From: Nocardioides potassii
GTDB taxonomy: Bacteria; Actinomycetota; Actinomycetes; Propionibacteriales; Nocardioidaceae
Assembly: GCF_021648885.1 (NCBI RefSeq)
Contig: NZ_JAKJHZ010000010.1
Location: forward strand, 310,001-374,000
DNA: 64,000 bases
Direction: 5' to 3'
Shown piece after piece: positions 37,250 to 46,041 of this stretch; the stretch's first letter is position 1; every line of letters begins with the position of its first letter. The notes beneath the pieces were generated by a model. That model was not told the DNA's origin and searched no databases. It saw only the letters and a list, made by a program, of their open reading frames with translations. Made by a program: the position numbers and the translations under genes.

Positions 37250-38944
37250 GTGACCTCCCTCGTCGAGCTGCGCATCCTCGAAGGCCCGAACCTCTACTTC
37301 CCGCGTGCCGCGGTGAAGCTCACGCTCGACGTCTCGACGATCACCGAGGCGGGCGACGAGGCGGTCCTGCGGTTCGCCAGGCGGATCGGCCTGCGCACGT
37401 CGCGTCCCGGCGGCGCCGGGTCCGGCTTCCGCCAGCGGTTCGCGCTGCGCGCGGTGGAGAGGCTCGTACGGGCGATCGCGAGCGAGGCCGGCACGAAGCG
37501 GCTCGCCGTACGGGTGCGGCCGACGTCGGACCCCGACGTGGTCGTGGTCGCCTTCCCGTGGCGCAACCGCGGCCGTGCCACGGCGCTCGGCAACGCGGTG
37601 GCGCACGCGCTCGACGCCCTGCCGACCCCCGACGTGGAGTCCGCAGTGAGCGCGGCGGCCGACGAGGTGCGATCGGCGGAACGTGGGGGCCGGCCCACCA
37701 CCATCACGCCCCGGATCCCGGTCGTCGCCGTGACCGGCACCAACGGCAAGACCACGACGAGCCGGATGATCGCCCACGTCGCGCGGACCAGCGGGCTCGT
37801 CGTCGGCTGGTCCAACACCGACGGCGTCTACCGCGACGGTGTGCTGGTGGAGGCGGGCGACTACTCGGGACCGTCCGGTGCGGCGCGTGCGCTGGGTCTC
37901 GACGGCGTCCAGCTCGCCGTCACCGAGACCGCGCGTGGCGGCATCCTGCTCAAGGGCATCGGCATCACCCGCAACGACGTGTCCGTGGTGACCAACGTGA
38001 CCGCCGACCACCTCGGCATGCAGGGCATCGACACCGTCGACCAGCTCGCCGAGGTGAAGTCCGTGGTCCCGCGGATCACCCGCAAGGACGGCTGGTCGGT
38101 GCTCAACGGCGACGACCCGCGCGTCGTCGCCATGCAGTCCGTCATCGCCGCGCAGCCCTGGATCTTCAGCCGCGACCCGGACTCCCCGGCCATCCGCGAG
38201 GTCCTCAGCCACGGCAGCGGTCGCGCGACGACGGTCATCGACGGCTGGATCACGGTCCTCACGCCCGGGGCCGACCCCGACCCGCTGGTCGAGCTCGTCG
38301 ACGTACCGATGACGCTCGCCGGCCTGTCCCGCTTCAACATCGAGAACGCCCTCGCGGCGGCCTCTGCCGCGCTCGCGATCGGCCTGTCCAGGGAGGACGT
38401 CGTCGCGGGGCTGACGTCGTTCCGGCCGGACGCCGAGCACAACCCGGGCCGGATGAACTTCTTCTCCCTGCCCGGCGACGTCTCCGTCGTGATGGACCTC
38501 GCGCACAACGAGGCCGGGCTCGAGGCGCTGCTGGAGATCATGGCTGGCGTACGACGTCCGGGCGCGCGCCTGCTGCTGGGCCTCGGCGCCGTCGGCGACC
38601 GCACCGACGAGCTGATCGACTCCCTCGGCGAGATCGGCGCCAAGGGCAGTGACGTGGTCGCGATCGGCCACAAGGAGTGGTACCTCCGCGGGCGCACCAT
38701 GGACGAGATCGACCAGCTGCTGCGCGCCGGCGCCGCGCGCGTCGGGGTCACCGACATCGACACCTACGAGACCGAGGTCGAGTGCCTGGCGGCCCTCGTC
38801 GGGCGCGCGGAGGCCGGCGACGTCGTCGGCCTGATGTGCCACGCCGAGCGCCAGCAGGCCTACGACTGGATCGCGGAGCACGGCGGCACGGCCGACACCC
38901 CCGAGGTCCTTGCGGAGAAGGTGCGCGCCGCTCTCACCGGGTGA
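37250..38944 (+). CDS. CphA-like Mur ligase without the ATP-grasp domain
   Basis: Protein of 564 residues related to the C-terminal half of cyanophycin synthetase. The first 30 residues (VELRILEGPNLYFPRAAVKL) resemble the CphA N-terminus, then the ATP-grasp domain is missing and the Mur ligase domain begins with VTGTNGKTTTSRMIAH (161-176). ETARGGILLKGIG, NVTADHLGMQGIDTV and a C-terminal ligase domain align with the cphA product at 40910-43684. CphA uses this domain to add arginine to the aspartate side chain; what this version adds is unknown. It may modify or extend cyanophycin, or ligate another amide. Its 3' end overlaps the convergent HxlR gene by 11 bases. Confidence 0.85.
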   Translation: MTSLVELRILEGPNLYFPRAAVKLTLDVSTITEAGDEAVLRFARRIGLRTSRPGGAGSGFRQRFALRAVERLVRAIASEAGTKRLAVRVRPTSDPDVVVVAFPWRNRGRATALGNAVAHALDALPTPDVESAVSAAADEVRSAERGGRPTTITPRIPVVAVTGTNGKTTTSRMIAHVARTSGLVVGWSNTDGVYRDGVLVEAGDYSGPSGAARALGLDGVQLAVTETARGGILLKGIGITRNDVSVVTNVTADHLGMQGIDTVDQLAEVKSVVPRITRKDGWSVLNGDDPRVVAMQSVIAAQPWIFSRDPDSPAIREVLSHGSGRATTVIDGWITVLTPGADPDPLVELVDVPMTLAGLSRFNIENALAAASAALAIGLSREDVVAGLTSFRPDAEHNPGRMNFFSLPGDVSVVMDLAHNEAGLEALLEIMAGVRRPGARLLLGLGAVGDRTDELIDSLGEIGAKGSDVVAIGHKEWYLRGRTMDEIDQLLRAGAARVGVTDIDTYETEVECLAALVGRAEAGDVVGLMCHAERQQAYDWIAEHGGTADTPEVLAEKVRAALTG

Positions 38945-39458
38945 CCAGCGGCTCCAGGAGCCGGTGCGGGGCCCGCAGCGCGCGGGACACCGGGTCGTCG
39001 CGGAGCGTGGGATCGGCACCGGGGCCGGGTCGGGTCTCGATGTCGCTGGGGAGAGGAGCGGTCCCGCACGCCGTGCACCGGCCGTCGCCGCCCAGCAGGC
39101 CGCACTCGGCCCCGTGGCCGACGTGGTGGAAGGTCCGCCGGGGACGACCGGGGCTGGTCAGCCGGTCGCCCCACTGGGCGAGGCCGTGGAGGACGGGCCA
39201 GAGGTCGATCGCTTCGGGAGTCAGCTCGTAGCTGGCATGACCCCGGCCGACGCGCGTGAGCAGCCCGGCCGAGACGAGGGCCTCGAGGCGGGCAGTCAGG
39301 ACCGCCTTCGAGATGTCGAGGTGCGCCTCGAAGTCGGAGAACCGCCGCACCCCGAGGAAGCAGTCGCGCAGGATCAACAGCGTCCAGCGCTCGCCCACCA
39401 CCTCGAGCGATCGAGCGATCCCGCAGTCCTGCCGTGGGTAGTCCGTGCCGAGGGCCAT
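38934..39458 (-). CDS. HxlR family transcriptional regulator
   Basis: Regulator of 174 residues. The winged helix spans about 10-105: ARSLEVVGERWTLLILRDC, then FSDFEAHLDISKAVLTARLE as recognition region. A cysteine-containing C-terminal part (CGLLGGDGRCTACGT) may bind metal or sense redox state. It is divergent from an MFS efflux gene with a 53-base shared region, a common arrangement in which the regulator controls the pump. A 9-bp inverted repeat spans that region. Confidence 0.9.
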   Translation of the reverse strand: MALGTDYPRQDCGIARSLEVVGERWTLLILRDCFLGVRRFSDFEAHLDISKAVLTARLEALVSAGLLTRVGRGHASYELTPEAIDLWPVLHGLAQWGDRLTSPGRPRRTFHHVGHGAECGLLGGDGRCTACGTAPLPSDIETRPGPGADPTLRDDPVSRALRAPHRLLEPLVTR

Positions 39459-39498
39459 GGTTCGATGCTACCGTCTCTTTGGTCTGTTGATCGAACCA
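39458..39498. promoter_or_regulatory. Candidate HxlR operator in the divergent hxlR/MFS region
   Basis: TGGTTCGAT (39458-39466) and ATCGAACCA (39490-39498) are perfect 9-base arms with a 23-base spacer. The left arm overlaps the HxlR start codon and -10, the right arm lies 14 bases before the MFS start. The arms are 32 bases apart centre to centre, three helical turns. Confidence 0.5.
39465..39470 (-). promoter_or_regulatory. -10 hexamer TAGCAT, leaderless HxlR gene
   Basis: Minus-strand TAGCAT ends 6 bases before the ATG at 39458 and overlaps the left arm of the inverted repeat. Confidence 0.55.
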
Positions 39499-39511
39499 GA
39501 AGGATCGTGCC

Positions 39512-40894
39512 GTGACACCACGCCGTACCCTCGCGACCGCCTCGCTCGGCACGGTCGCCGTGCTCGTGGCCTTCACCGCTCCGCTCGCCAACTTCAACCA
39601 GACCGTCGCAGGACTCGGCGCGGGGCACCGGGGCGGCACCTGGGTGCTGAGCTCGATGAGCATCGGTCTCGGCGCCCTCCTGCTCACCGCGGGCCGGCTC
39701 GCCGACGACTACGGCCGCCGGAGGTGGTTCGTCATCGGATCCACCGTGCTCGGCATCGCCTCACTGCTGGGGGCGTTCTCGGGGGACGTCTCGACGTTCG
39801 TCCTCTCCCGGGTGGCCGCAGGAGCAGGCGGGGCCGCAGTCGTCGCGGCGGGTCTCGGGATGATCGCTGCCGCCCACCCCGACCCGGTGGACCGCGGGCG
39901 TGCCACAGGGCTCTGGGGTGCGAGCATCGGGGCGGGCATCGCCCTCGGCCCGTTGCTGGGCAACTACCTGAGCCTGCTGCACTCCTGGCGAGACGTGTAC
40001 GTGGTCATCGGCGTCGCCGGGCTCGTCCTCGCGGTGGCGGGGCGCGCGTGCCCCGAGTCCCGGTCGGCGGCGCGGGCCAGGCTCGACGTCCCCGGTGTGC
40101 TGCTCATGGCGCTCGGCACCGCCGCCCTGCTCGCAGGCCTCACCGAGGGCCGCGCGGGCTGGGACCGGCCGGACACGCTCGGACTCCTGGGCCTCGGCGT
40201 CGCGCTGCTGGTCGCCTTCGTCGTCGTGGAGTGTCGGAGCACCCACCCGATGCTCGACCTCGGACTGCTCCGCCGACCGGCCTTCCGCGCGGTCAACATC
40301 GCGGGGCTGGCGACGGGCGCCGGCATCATCGCCTTGATGTCGTACGTCTCCGGGTTCGTGGGAGCGGCCCTCGCGATCTCGGCGACCACGGCCGCCTGGC
40401 TGATGCTCGCCTGGTCCCTGCCGAGCGTCGTCACGGCCGTCCTCGCCCGCCGGTTGCCCGTGGGGTGGAGTGGCCGGACGCAGATGTCCGTGGCGCTCGC
40501 CGTGATAGCCGCCGGCCAGCTGTCCGTGCTGGGGATCAGCGAGGTCAGCGGCCCGTCGAGGTTCGTCCCCGGGCTGCTGCTCGCCGGTGTGGCGACCGGC
40601 ATCCTCAATGCGGCGATGGGCCGGGAGAGCGTGGCCAGCGTGCCCGCGGGCCAGGCGGGCCTGGGCAGCGGTGCCAACAACACCGCGCGCTACCTCGGGT
40701 CCGCGCTCGGCGTCACCGTCGTGTCCGTGGTGGCCGCGCCGACCGGCGTGGCGACCGCCCAAGGCCTGGTCGACGGCTGGCACCGCGCCGTGATCGTGAC
40801 GGCCGTGGTCTCTCTCGCGGGGGCGATCGGCGTCGCGCTCCTCGGCGAACGGGTGCCGGCGCCCGAGCCCTCGAGGTCTCCGACGCAGGTGTGA
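39512..40894 (+). CDS. MFS efflux transporter, DHA2-like
   Basis: Membrane transporter of 460 residues with about fourteen hydrophobic segments, the DHA2 drug:proton antiporter layout. GRLADDYGRRRWF is the conserved loop between segments 2 and 3, and GASIGAGIALGPLLGNYLS is the motif C of antiporters. The substrate is unknown. It is divergent from the HxlR gene and probably under its control. It starts at GTG with weak GAAGGATC before it. Confidence 0.9.
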   Translation: MTPRRTLATASLGTVAVLVAFTAPLANFNQTVAGLGAGHRGGTWVLSSMSIGLGALLLTAGRLADDYGRRRWFVIGSTVLGIASLLGAFSGDVSTFVLSRVAAGAGGAAVVAAGLGMIAAAHPDPVDRGRATGLWGASIGAGIALGPLLGNYLSLLHSWRDVYVVIGVAGLVLAVAGRACPESRSAARARLDVPGVLLMALGTAALLAGLTEGRAGWDRPDTLGLLGLGVALLVAFVVVECRSTHPMLDLGLLRRPAFRAVNIAGLATGAGIIALMSYVSGFVGAALAISATTAAWLMLAWSLPSVVTAVLARRLPVGWSGRTQMSVALAVIAAGQLSVLGISEVSGPSRFVPGLLLAGVATGILNAAMGRESVASVPAGQAGLGSGANNTARYLGSALGVTVVSVVAAPTGVATAQGLVDGWHRAVIVTAVVSLAGAIGVALLGERVPAPEPSRSPTQV

Positions 40895-40909
40895 GGGTTC
40901 GGCGGTCGC

Positions 40910-43684
40910 TCAGCCCTCCGAGGCGGCCGGCGTGTAGTCGGGGTCGGCGGACGGGGCATCGGGGTTCGACGCCGAGCCGGCCTGCGCGGTGTCGGACCAG
41001 TTCTCCAGCTCGGCCATCACCTCGGCGTGCTTGTCGACGCACACCACCACCAGGTCGCCGCGGTTGGCGCGGCTCATCGCGTGCCGGACGGCCTCGATCT
41101 CCTCCAGCACGAGCTCGGCCTGCTTGCAGCGCGCGCCCTCGTCCATCGCCTCGCGAACCCCCTGGAGCACGAGCTCGGCGGTCGCGCCGCGGTCGCGACC
41201 GCGCAGCGCCACGTCCTCCCGCACGATGCACACGTCGAAGTGCTGGGCAGCGACCCGGCCCAGGTCGATCATGTCCTGGTCGCGGCGGTCGCCGGCGGTG
41301 GCGATGATGCCGATCCGCGACGGGCGGGCGAGGTCGTGCGAGGACTCGAGCGACTCGCCGACGCGGTCCACGAAGTCGCCGAGCATCTTCATGCCGGGCG
41401 CGTTGTGGCAGTAGTCGACGATCACGTTGACGCCGTTGACCTCGACCTCGTTGAGGCGGCCGGGGGAGAGGTAGTAGTTCGTCGAGAAGGTCCGCAGGCC
41501 CTGCCGGATGTCGTGCAGCGGCGCGCCTGCCGCGAAGGCGGCGGCCGCGGCGGCGAGGGCGTTCTGGACGTTCATCCGCGCCCGGCCGTTGAAGGTCGCC
41601 GGCAGGAGGTGGGTCCACGCCAGCTGCATCTCCCGGCGTCCGTGCTGCACGACCATCATCTCGCCGCGCTCGGTCGGGTTGAGCACGATCGCCTTGCCGC
41701 CGCGACGGCAGTGCGAGTCGATCATGTCGCGCACCTCGCTGCCCGGCTCCTCCATCGAGAACCACACGACCTGGCCGGAGCACTTGCGCCGCATCTCGCG
41801 CACCAGCGGGTCGTCGGCGTTGAGCACGGCGTGGCCGTCGCGCGGCACCGCCTCCACGATGACCGCCTTCACGTCGGCGAGCTGCTCGACGGTGTCGATG
41901 CCACGCAGGCCGAGGTGGTCGGGCTGGACGTTGAGGACGACGGCGACGTCGTTGCGCTCGTAGCCGAGGCCCTCGCGGAGGATCCCGCCGCGGGCGACCT
42001 CGAAGACGGCGAAGTCGACGCGCGGGTTCTGCAGCACCATCCTCGCCGAGCGCGGGCCTGACGCGTCGGCCCGGATGACGAGCCGCTCGTCGATCACGAC
42101 GCCGTCGGTCGAGGTCATGCCGACCTTGCGGCCGAGGCCCTTGAAGATGTGGGCGATCATCCGGCTGGTCGTCGTCTTGCCGTTGGTGCCGGTCACCGCG
42201 ACGATCGGGATCCGCGAGGTCGCGCCGGGCGGGAACAGCATGTCGACCACGGGCTTGGCGATGAACTGCGGCTCGCCGATCGTCGGGTGCGTGTGCATCC
42301 GGAAGCCGGGCGCCGCGTTGACCTCGCAGATCGCGCCGCCGGTCTCACGGACCGGCTCGGTGATGTCGGGGCAGATGAAGTCGATGCCGGCGATGTCGAG
42401 GCCGACCATCCGCGCGGCCTCCTCGGCGATCTCGACGTTCTCCGGGTGCGCCTCGAAGGTGCGGTCGATCGAGATGCCGCCGGTCGACATGTTGCCGGTG
42501 AGCGCGAGCTTGACCATCTCGCCCTCGGCGGGCACCGAGTCGAGCGTGTGCCCTTGGTCGGCGAGCACCTCCACGGCCGCCTCGTCGACCTTGATCCGGG
42601 TGAGCACCTTCTCGTGCCCGACACCGCGGCGGGGGTCGGCGTTGGTCAGGTCGACGAGCTCCTGCACGGTCGCCCTGCCGTCACCGGTCACCGAGGCCGG
42701 GACGCGCTCGGCGATCGCGACCATCTTCCCGTCGATGATCAGGCACCGGTAGTCCTTGCCGGTGATGAACGACTCGACGATGACGTTGCCGCGGCGCGAC
42801 TGCCCCTCTGCGACCGGGAAGGCAGCGCGTACGTCGTCCTCGTCCTGCAGGTCCAGGCACACCCCGCGCCCGTGGTTGCCGTCGAGCGGCTTGAGGACGA
42901 CGGGGTAGCCGATCCGGCGCGCGGCGGCCACGGCGGCGTCGACCGAGCGCACGGACTCCTGCTTGGGCACCGGCAGGCCGGCGGCACCGAGCAGCTTGGT
43001 GGTGAGGTCCTTGTCGGAGGCGACGTCCACCGCGATGGAGGACGTCTCCGAGGTCATGGTCGCGCGGATCCGCTTGGCGTGGACGCCCTGGCCGAGCTGG
43101 ACGAGCGAGTACTGGTTCAGCCGGATCCACGGGATGTCGCGGGACACGGCCTCGTCGACGATCGCCTGCGTCGAGGGACCGAAGGCGGTGCGCTCGGCCC
43201 GGCGGATGAACTCGTCGCGCTCGGTCTCCCAGTCGAAGTCGGGGTCGCCCTCGACGAGGTGGTTGACGAGCCTGACCGCGAGGCGGCCGGCGGTGAGGCC
43301 GACGTTCTCGTCGATGTAGCCGTAGATGATGTTGTAGCGACCGGGCTCGCCCTTGACCTGGCGGGTCTTGCCGCGGCGGATGTCGTGGCCGACGAGCTGC
43401 TGCAGCGCGAGTGCTACGTGCTCGGCGACGTGGCCGAGCCAGGTGCCCTCGTTGAGCCGCTCGAGGAAGCCACCGCGCCGGCCGCGCGAGCAGGAGTGCT
43501 CGCGCAACCCGGGCAGCATCGCGACGAGGTCGTCGGTGAAGCCGGGGATGGTGTTGGTGGGGAACTGCTCGAGCGAGCCCAGGTCGACGACGAGGTGGAT
43601 CGACTTGTCGTAGGACCAGACGTTGGCCCCGCGGTAGACGCGGGTCTCCACGATCTGCAGGTCCGGCGTGGGCCGCTCGCTCAT
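40910..43684 (-). CDS. cphA: Cyanophycin synthetase
   Basis: Makes cyanophycin, a nitrogen-storage polymer of aspartate backbone with arginine side chains, in the cytoplasm. The 924 residues contain an N-terminal CphA domain (about 1-200), an ATP-grasp domain (about 215-480) that adds aspartate, and a Mur ligase domain with GTNGKTTTS near 497 that adds arginine. IIYGYIDENVGLTAGRLAVR and EVNAAPGFRMHTHP are conserved. A tail of about 25 residues is low-complexity. The ATG overlaps the cyanophycinase stop, so the pair is co-transcribed. Both active domains appear intact. Confidence 0.96.
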   Translation of the reverse strand: MSERPTPDLQIVETRVYRGANVWSYDKSIHLVVDLGSLEQFPTNTIPGFTDDLVAMLPGLREHSCSRGRRGGFLERLNEGTWLGHVAEHVALALQQLVGHDIRRGKTRQVKGEPGRYNIIYGYIDENVGLTAGRLAVRLVNHLVEGDPDFDWETERDEFIRRAERTAFGPSTQAIVDEAVSRDIPWIRLNQYSLVQLGQGVHAKRIRATMTSETSSIAVDVASDKDLTTKLLGAAGLPVPKQESVRSVDAAVAAARRIGYPVVLKPLDGNHGRGVCLDLQDEDDVRAAFPVAEGQSRRGNVIVESFITGKDYRCLIIDGKMVAIAERVPASVTGDGRATVQELVDLTNADPRRGVGHEKVLTRIKVDEAAVEVLADQGHTLDSVPAEGEMVKLALTGNMSTGGISIDRTFEAHPENVEIAEEAARMVGLDIAGIDFICPDITEPVRETGGAICEVNAAPGFRMHTHPTIGEPQFIAKPVVDMLFPPGATSRIPIVAVTGTNGKTTTSRMIAHIFKGLGRKVGMTSTDGVVIDERLVIRADASGPRSARMVLQNPRVDFAVFEVARGGILREGLGYERNDVAVVLNVQPDHLGLRGIDTVEQLADVKAVIVEAVPRDGHAVLNADDPLVREMRRKCSGQVVWFSMEEPGSEVRDMIDSHCRRGGKAIVLNPTERGEMMVVQHGRREMQLAWTHLLPATFNGRARMNVQNALAAAAAAFAAGAPLHDIRQGLRTFSTNYYLSPGRLNEVEVNGVNVIVDYCHNAPGMKMLGDFVDRVGESLESSHDLARPSRIGIIATAGDRRDQDMIDLGRVAAQHFDVCIVREDVALRGRDRGATAELVLQGVREAMDEGARCKQAELVLEEIEAVRHAMSRANRGDLVVVCVDKHAEVMAELENWSDTAQAGSASNPDAPSADPDYTPAASEG

Positions 43685-44673
43685 GCATCTTCTCCATCGG
43701 TAGAGGTGGACTCGTTCGTGGCATCGGGCTGCTTGCGCGTACGCCGCAGCGCGAGGCGACGGCGGATGGCAGCCGGCGTGGCGTCGGCGGCCGCGATGTC
43801 GCGCGCCAGCTGGCGCAGGTCACGCGTGGCCTCGGCCAGCTCGTCGGCGTCCTCGGGGTCGACCACCGGCTCCTGCGGGACGAGCACGCGGGTCGACAGG
43901 TTGAAGACCGAGCCCTCTGGCAGCACGTGGAACACGACCCCGCTGGCGAGCAGCGGCGAGGACCGCGTGGCCTCGTAGGCGTTCGACACCATCCGCGCGC
44001 CGTCGAAGATCGTCACCGCGCCCTTGCCCAGCACGCGCATCAGCAGGTCGCCGTCGACGTCCTCGACGAGGCCGCAGGTGTCCTCGTCGACGCCGATCCC
44101 GAGCAGCTGCGGGCTCTGGGAGACGATCATCAGCAGCCGGCCGTAGCGGTTGCGCTGGTCGAAGTGCTGGTCGATGACAGCGGTGTCCACGAGCCCGAGG
44201 CCCGCGGCGACCTGGGTCATCCGCTGCTTGGGGGTCGCACCGCCGACGCCGAAGGCGACCATGTGCGACGACTGGATGCTGGCGCCGGCCGACGTGCCCG
44301 CCACCACCGCGCCCCGCTCGTGGGCGCGCATGATCGCGTCGCCCACTGGCGTGCCGCACACGATCGAGGAGAGCTTGAGCTGGTTGCCGCCGGTCATGAA
44401 GATGCCGGTCGCGTCGTCGAGGGCCTTGACGAGCACGGGGTCGTGGGCCTGCTCGCGGCTCTCGGGTCGTACCGACTCGACCCGGGCAGCACCGAACTTG
44501 CTGAAGAGCGCGTCGTAGACGTCGACGACCTCGCGTCCGAGCGAGGAGGCCGTCGGGATCACGGCGATGCGGGCGTCGCGGCCACCGCTGAGCGCGACGA
44601 AGTGCTTGAGGATGGTCGGCTTGCGCACCTTGTCCTCGGCACCACCGATGATCATGAGTGGTCCGTGGGGCAT
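43681..44673 (-). CDS. cphB: Cyanophycinase
   Basis: Serine peptidase that cuts cyanophycin to beta-Asp-Arg dipeptides, 330 residues. The nucleophile is Ser128 in GTSAGAS; IIGGAEDK at the start, FMTGGNQLKL and VIDQHFDQRNR are family marks. The C-terminal 60 residues extend beyond typical cyanophycinases and are charged. It precedes cphA on one transcript, so storage and release enzymes are made together. TAGCCT lies 8 bases before the ATG. Confidence 0.93.
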   Translation of the reverse strand: MPHGPLMIIGGAEDKVRKPTILKHFVALSGGRDARIAVIPTASSLGREVVDVYDALFSKFGAARVESVRPESREQAHDPVLVKALDDATGIFMTGGNQLKLSSIVCGTPVGDAIMRAHERGAVVAGTSAGASIQSSHMVAFGVGGATPKQRMTQVAAGLGLVDTAVIDQHFDQRNRYGRLLMIVSQSPQLLGIGVDEDTCGLVEDVDGDLLMRVLGKGAVTIFDGARMVSNAYEATRSSPLLASGVVFHVLPEGSVFNLSTRVLVPQEPVVDPEDADELAEATRDLRQLARDIAAADATPAAIRRRLALRRTRKQPDATNESTSTDGEDA

Positions 44674-44707
44674 GACACGAGAGGCTAGCGGCTGAAAGGC
44701 TGGGCGA

Positions 44708-45253
44708 ATGACGGACTCAGGCAGTGACATGGGGGGCAGGTCCCCTCGTCGGCTCGTGGTGATGCGTCACGCCAAGGCCGAGGCGACGGCACCGTCCGAC
44801 CACGAACGAGCCCTCGCCGCGCGCGGCGAGGAGGACGCCCAGGCTGCCGGGCGGTGGCTCGCCGAGCAGGGCATCGCTCCCGACCGCGCCCTCGTGTCCG
44901 ACGCCCTGCGCACTCGGCAGACGTGGGCGCAGGTCGCCGCAGGAGCAGGCTGGGACGACGAGATAGCCCAGTTCTCCGAGGCGCTCTACGCCGCCGGGGC
45001 GGACTCGACGTTCGACCTCCTCCGCGAGACGGCGGCGGACGTCTCGACCCTCGTGGTGGTGGGCCACAACCCCACCATGGCCTACGTCGCCGAGCTGATC
45101 GACGACGGCGAGGGCGACGACGACGCGACCACCGGCATGGTCACCCGCGGCTTCCCGACCGCCGCGCTCGCCGTCTTCACCGTCGACGGTCCGTGGACCC
45201 ACCTCGGGCCCGGCACCGGCCGGCTCGACGCGTTCCACGTCGGCGGCGCGTGA
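44708..45253 (+). CDS. SixA-type histidine phosphatase
   Basis: Phosphatase of 181 residues in the histidine phosphatase superfamily. The phosphohistidine motif is VVMRHAKAE and the second histidine is in VVGHNPTM. SixA-like proteins dephosphorylate phosphohistidine proteins or small phosphates. The first 14 residues are probably flexible, and ATG 44729 is an alternative start. The stop overlaps the GTG of the methyltransferase gene. Confidence 0.88.
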   Translation: MTDSGSDMGGRSPRRLVVMRHAKAEATAPSDHERALAARGEEDAQAAGRWLAEQGIAPDRALVSDALRTRQTWAQVAAGAGWDDEIAQFSEALYAAGADSTFDLLRETAADVSTLVVVGHNPTMAYVAELIDDGEGDDDATTGMVTRGFPTAALAVFTVDGPWTHLGPGTGRLDAFHVGGA

Positions 45254-46041
45254 CGGCTCACGACGTCGTCGTACGACTCCGCGCGGCCGGCTGCGTCTGG
45301 GCCGAGGAGGAGGCGGCGCTGCTGGCGGCAGCGACCTCCGACCCAGCGGGGCTCGAGGCGCTCGTCGACCGCCGCGTCGGGGGCGAGCCGCTCGAGACGG
45401 TCCTCGGGTGGGTCGAGTTCCTCGGTCGGCGGCTCGTGGTGGCGCCGGGCGTCTTCGTGCCGCGTCGCCGCACCGAGCTGCTGGCCCGTACGGCGCTGCG
45501 CGAGGTCGCCGACCGAACCGGCCGAACCGGCCGGCCGGTCGTGGTCGAGATGTGCGCGGGCGTGGGTCCGGTGGCGGCGTCGCTCGACGACCGGGTGGAC
45601 CTGCACGTCGCCGACCTGAGCGAGGTGGCGCTGCGCTGCGCCCGGACCAACGCCCCGACCGCAGAGGCGCACCTCGGTCACCTCTTCGACGCGCTCCCGG
45701 ACCGGCTGCGCGGGCGCATCGACGTACTGGCCGCCAATGCGCCCTACGTGCCGACCGACCGGATCGCCGACATGCCGCCCGAGGCGCGCGACCACGAGCC
45801 GCGAGCCGCCCTCGACGGTGGTGCGGACGGCGTGGACCTGCACCGGCGGATCGCCTCGGCCGCGCCGCAATGGCTGGCTGCCGGGGGAGTGCTGCTCATC
45901 GAGACCAGTCCCGGCCAGGCCGCACTCACGACCGGGGCGATGGCGGCGGCGGGGCTGACCACGACGGTCGGGACCGACCCCGACGTCGGCGGGTGCGTCG
46001 CGGTCGGCAGGCTCAGTCCAGCAGCGGGGGAGCAGGCGTGA
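45250..46041 (+). CDS. Putative protein N5-glutamine methyltransferase (PrmC/HemK-like)
   Basis: SAM-dependent methyltransferase of 263 residues. PRRRTELLARTAL, VVVEMCAGVGPVAASL (SAM loop) and the catalytic segment LAANAPYVP follow the PrmC layout. In classical members the last motif is NPPY; here it is NAPY, a change in the residue that lines the glutamine pocket. The residue string DHEPRAALDGGADG is otherwise standard. It may act on a target other than release factors. GTG overlaps the upstream stop; the 3' end overlaps serB by 29 bases. Confidence 0.85.
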   Translation: MTAHDVVVRLRAAGCVWAEEEAALLAAATSDPAGLEALVDRRVGGEPLETVLGWVEFLGRRLVVAPGVFVPRRRTELLARTALREVADRTGRTGRPVVVEMCAGVGPVAASLDDRVDLHVADLSEVALRCARTNAPTAEAHLGHLFDALPDRLRGRIDVLAANAPYVPTDRIADMPPEARDHEPRAALDGGADGVDLHRRIASAAPQWLAAGGVLLIETSPGQAALTTGAMAAAGLTTTVGTDPDVGGCVAVGRLSPAAGEQA

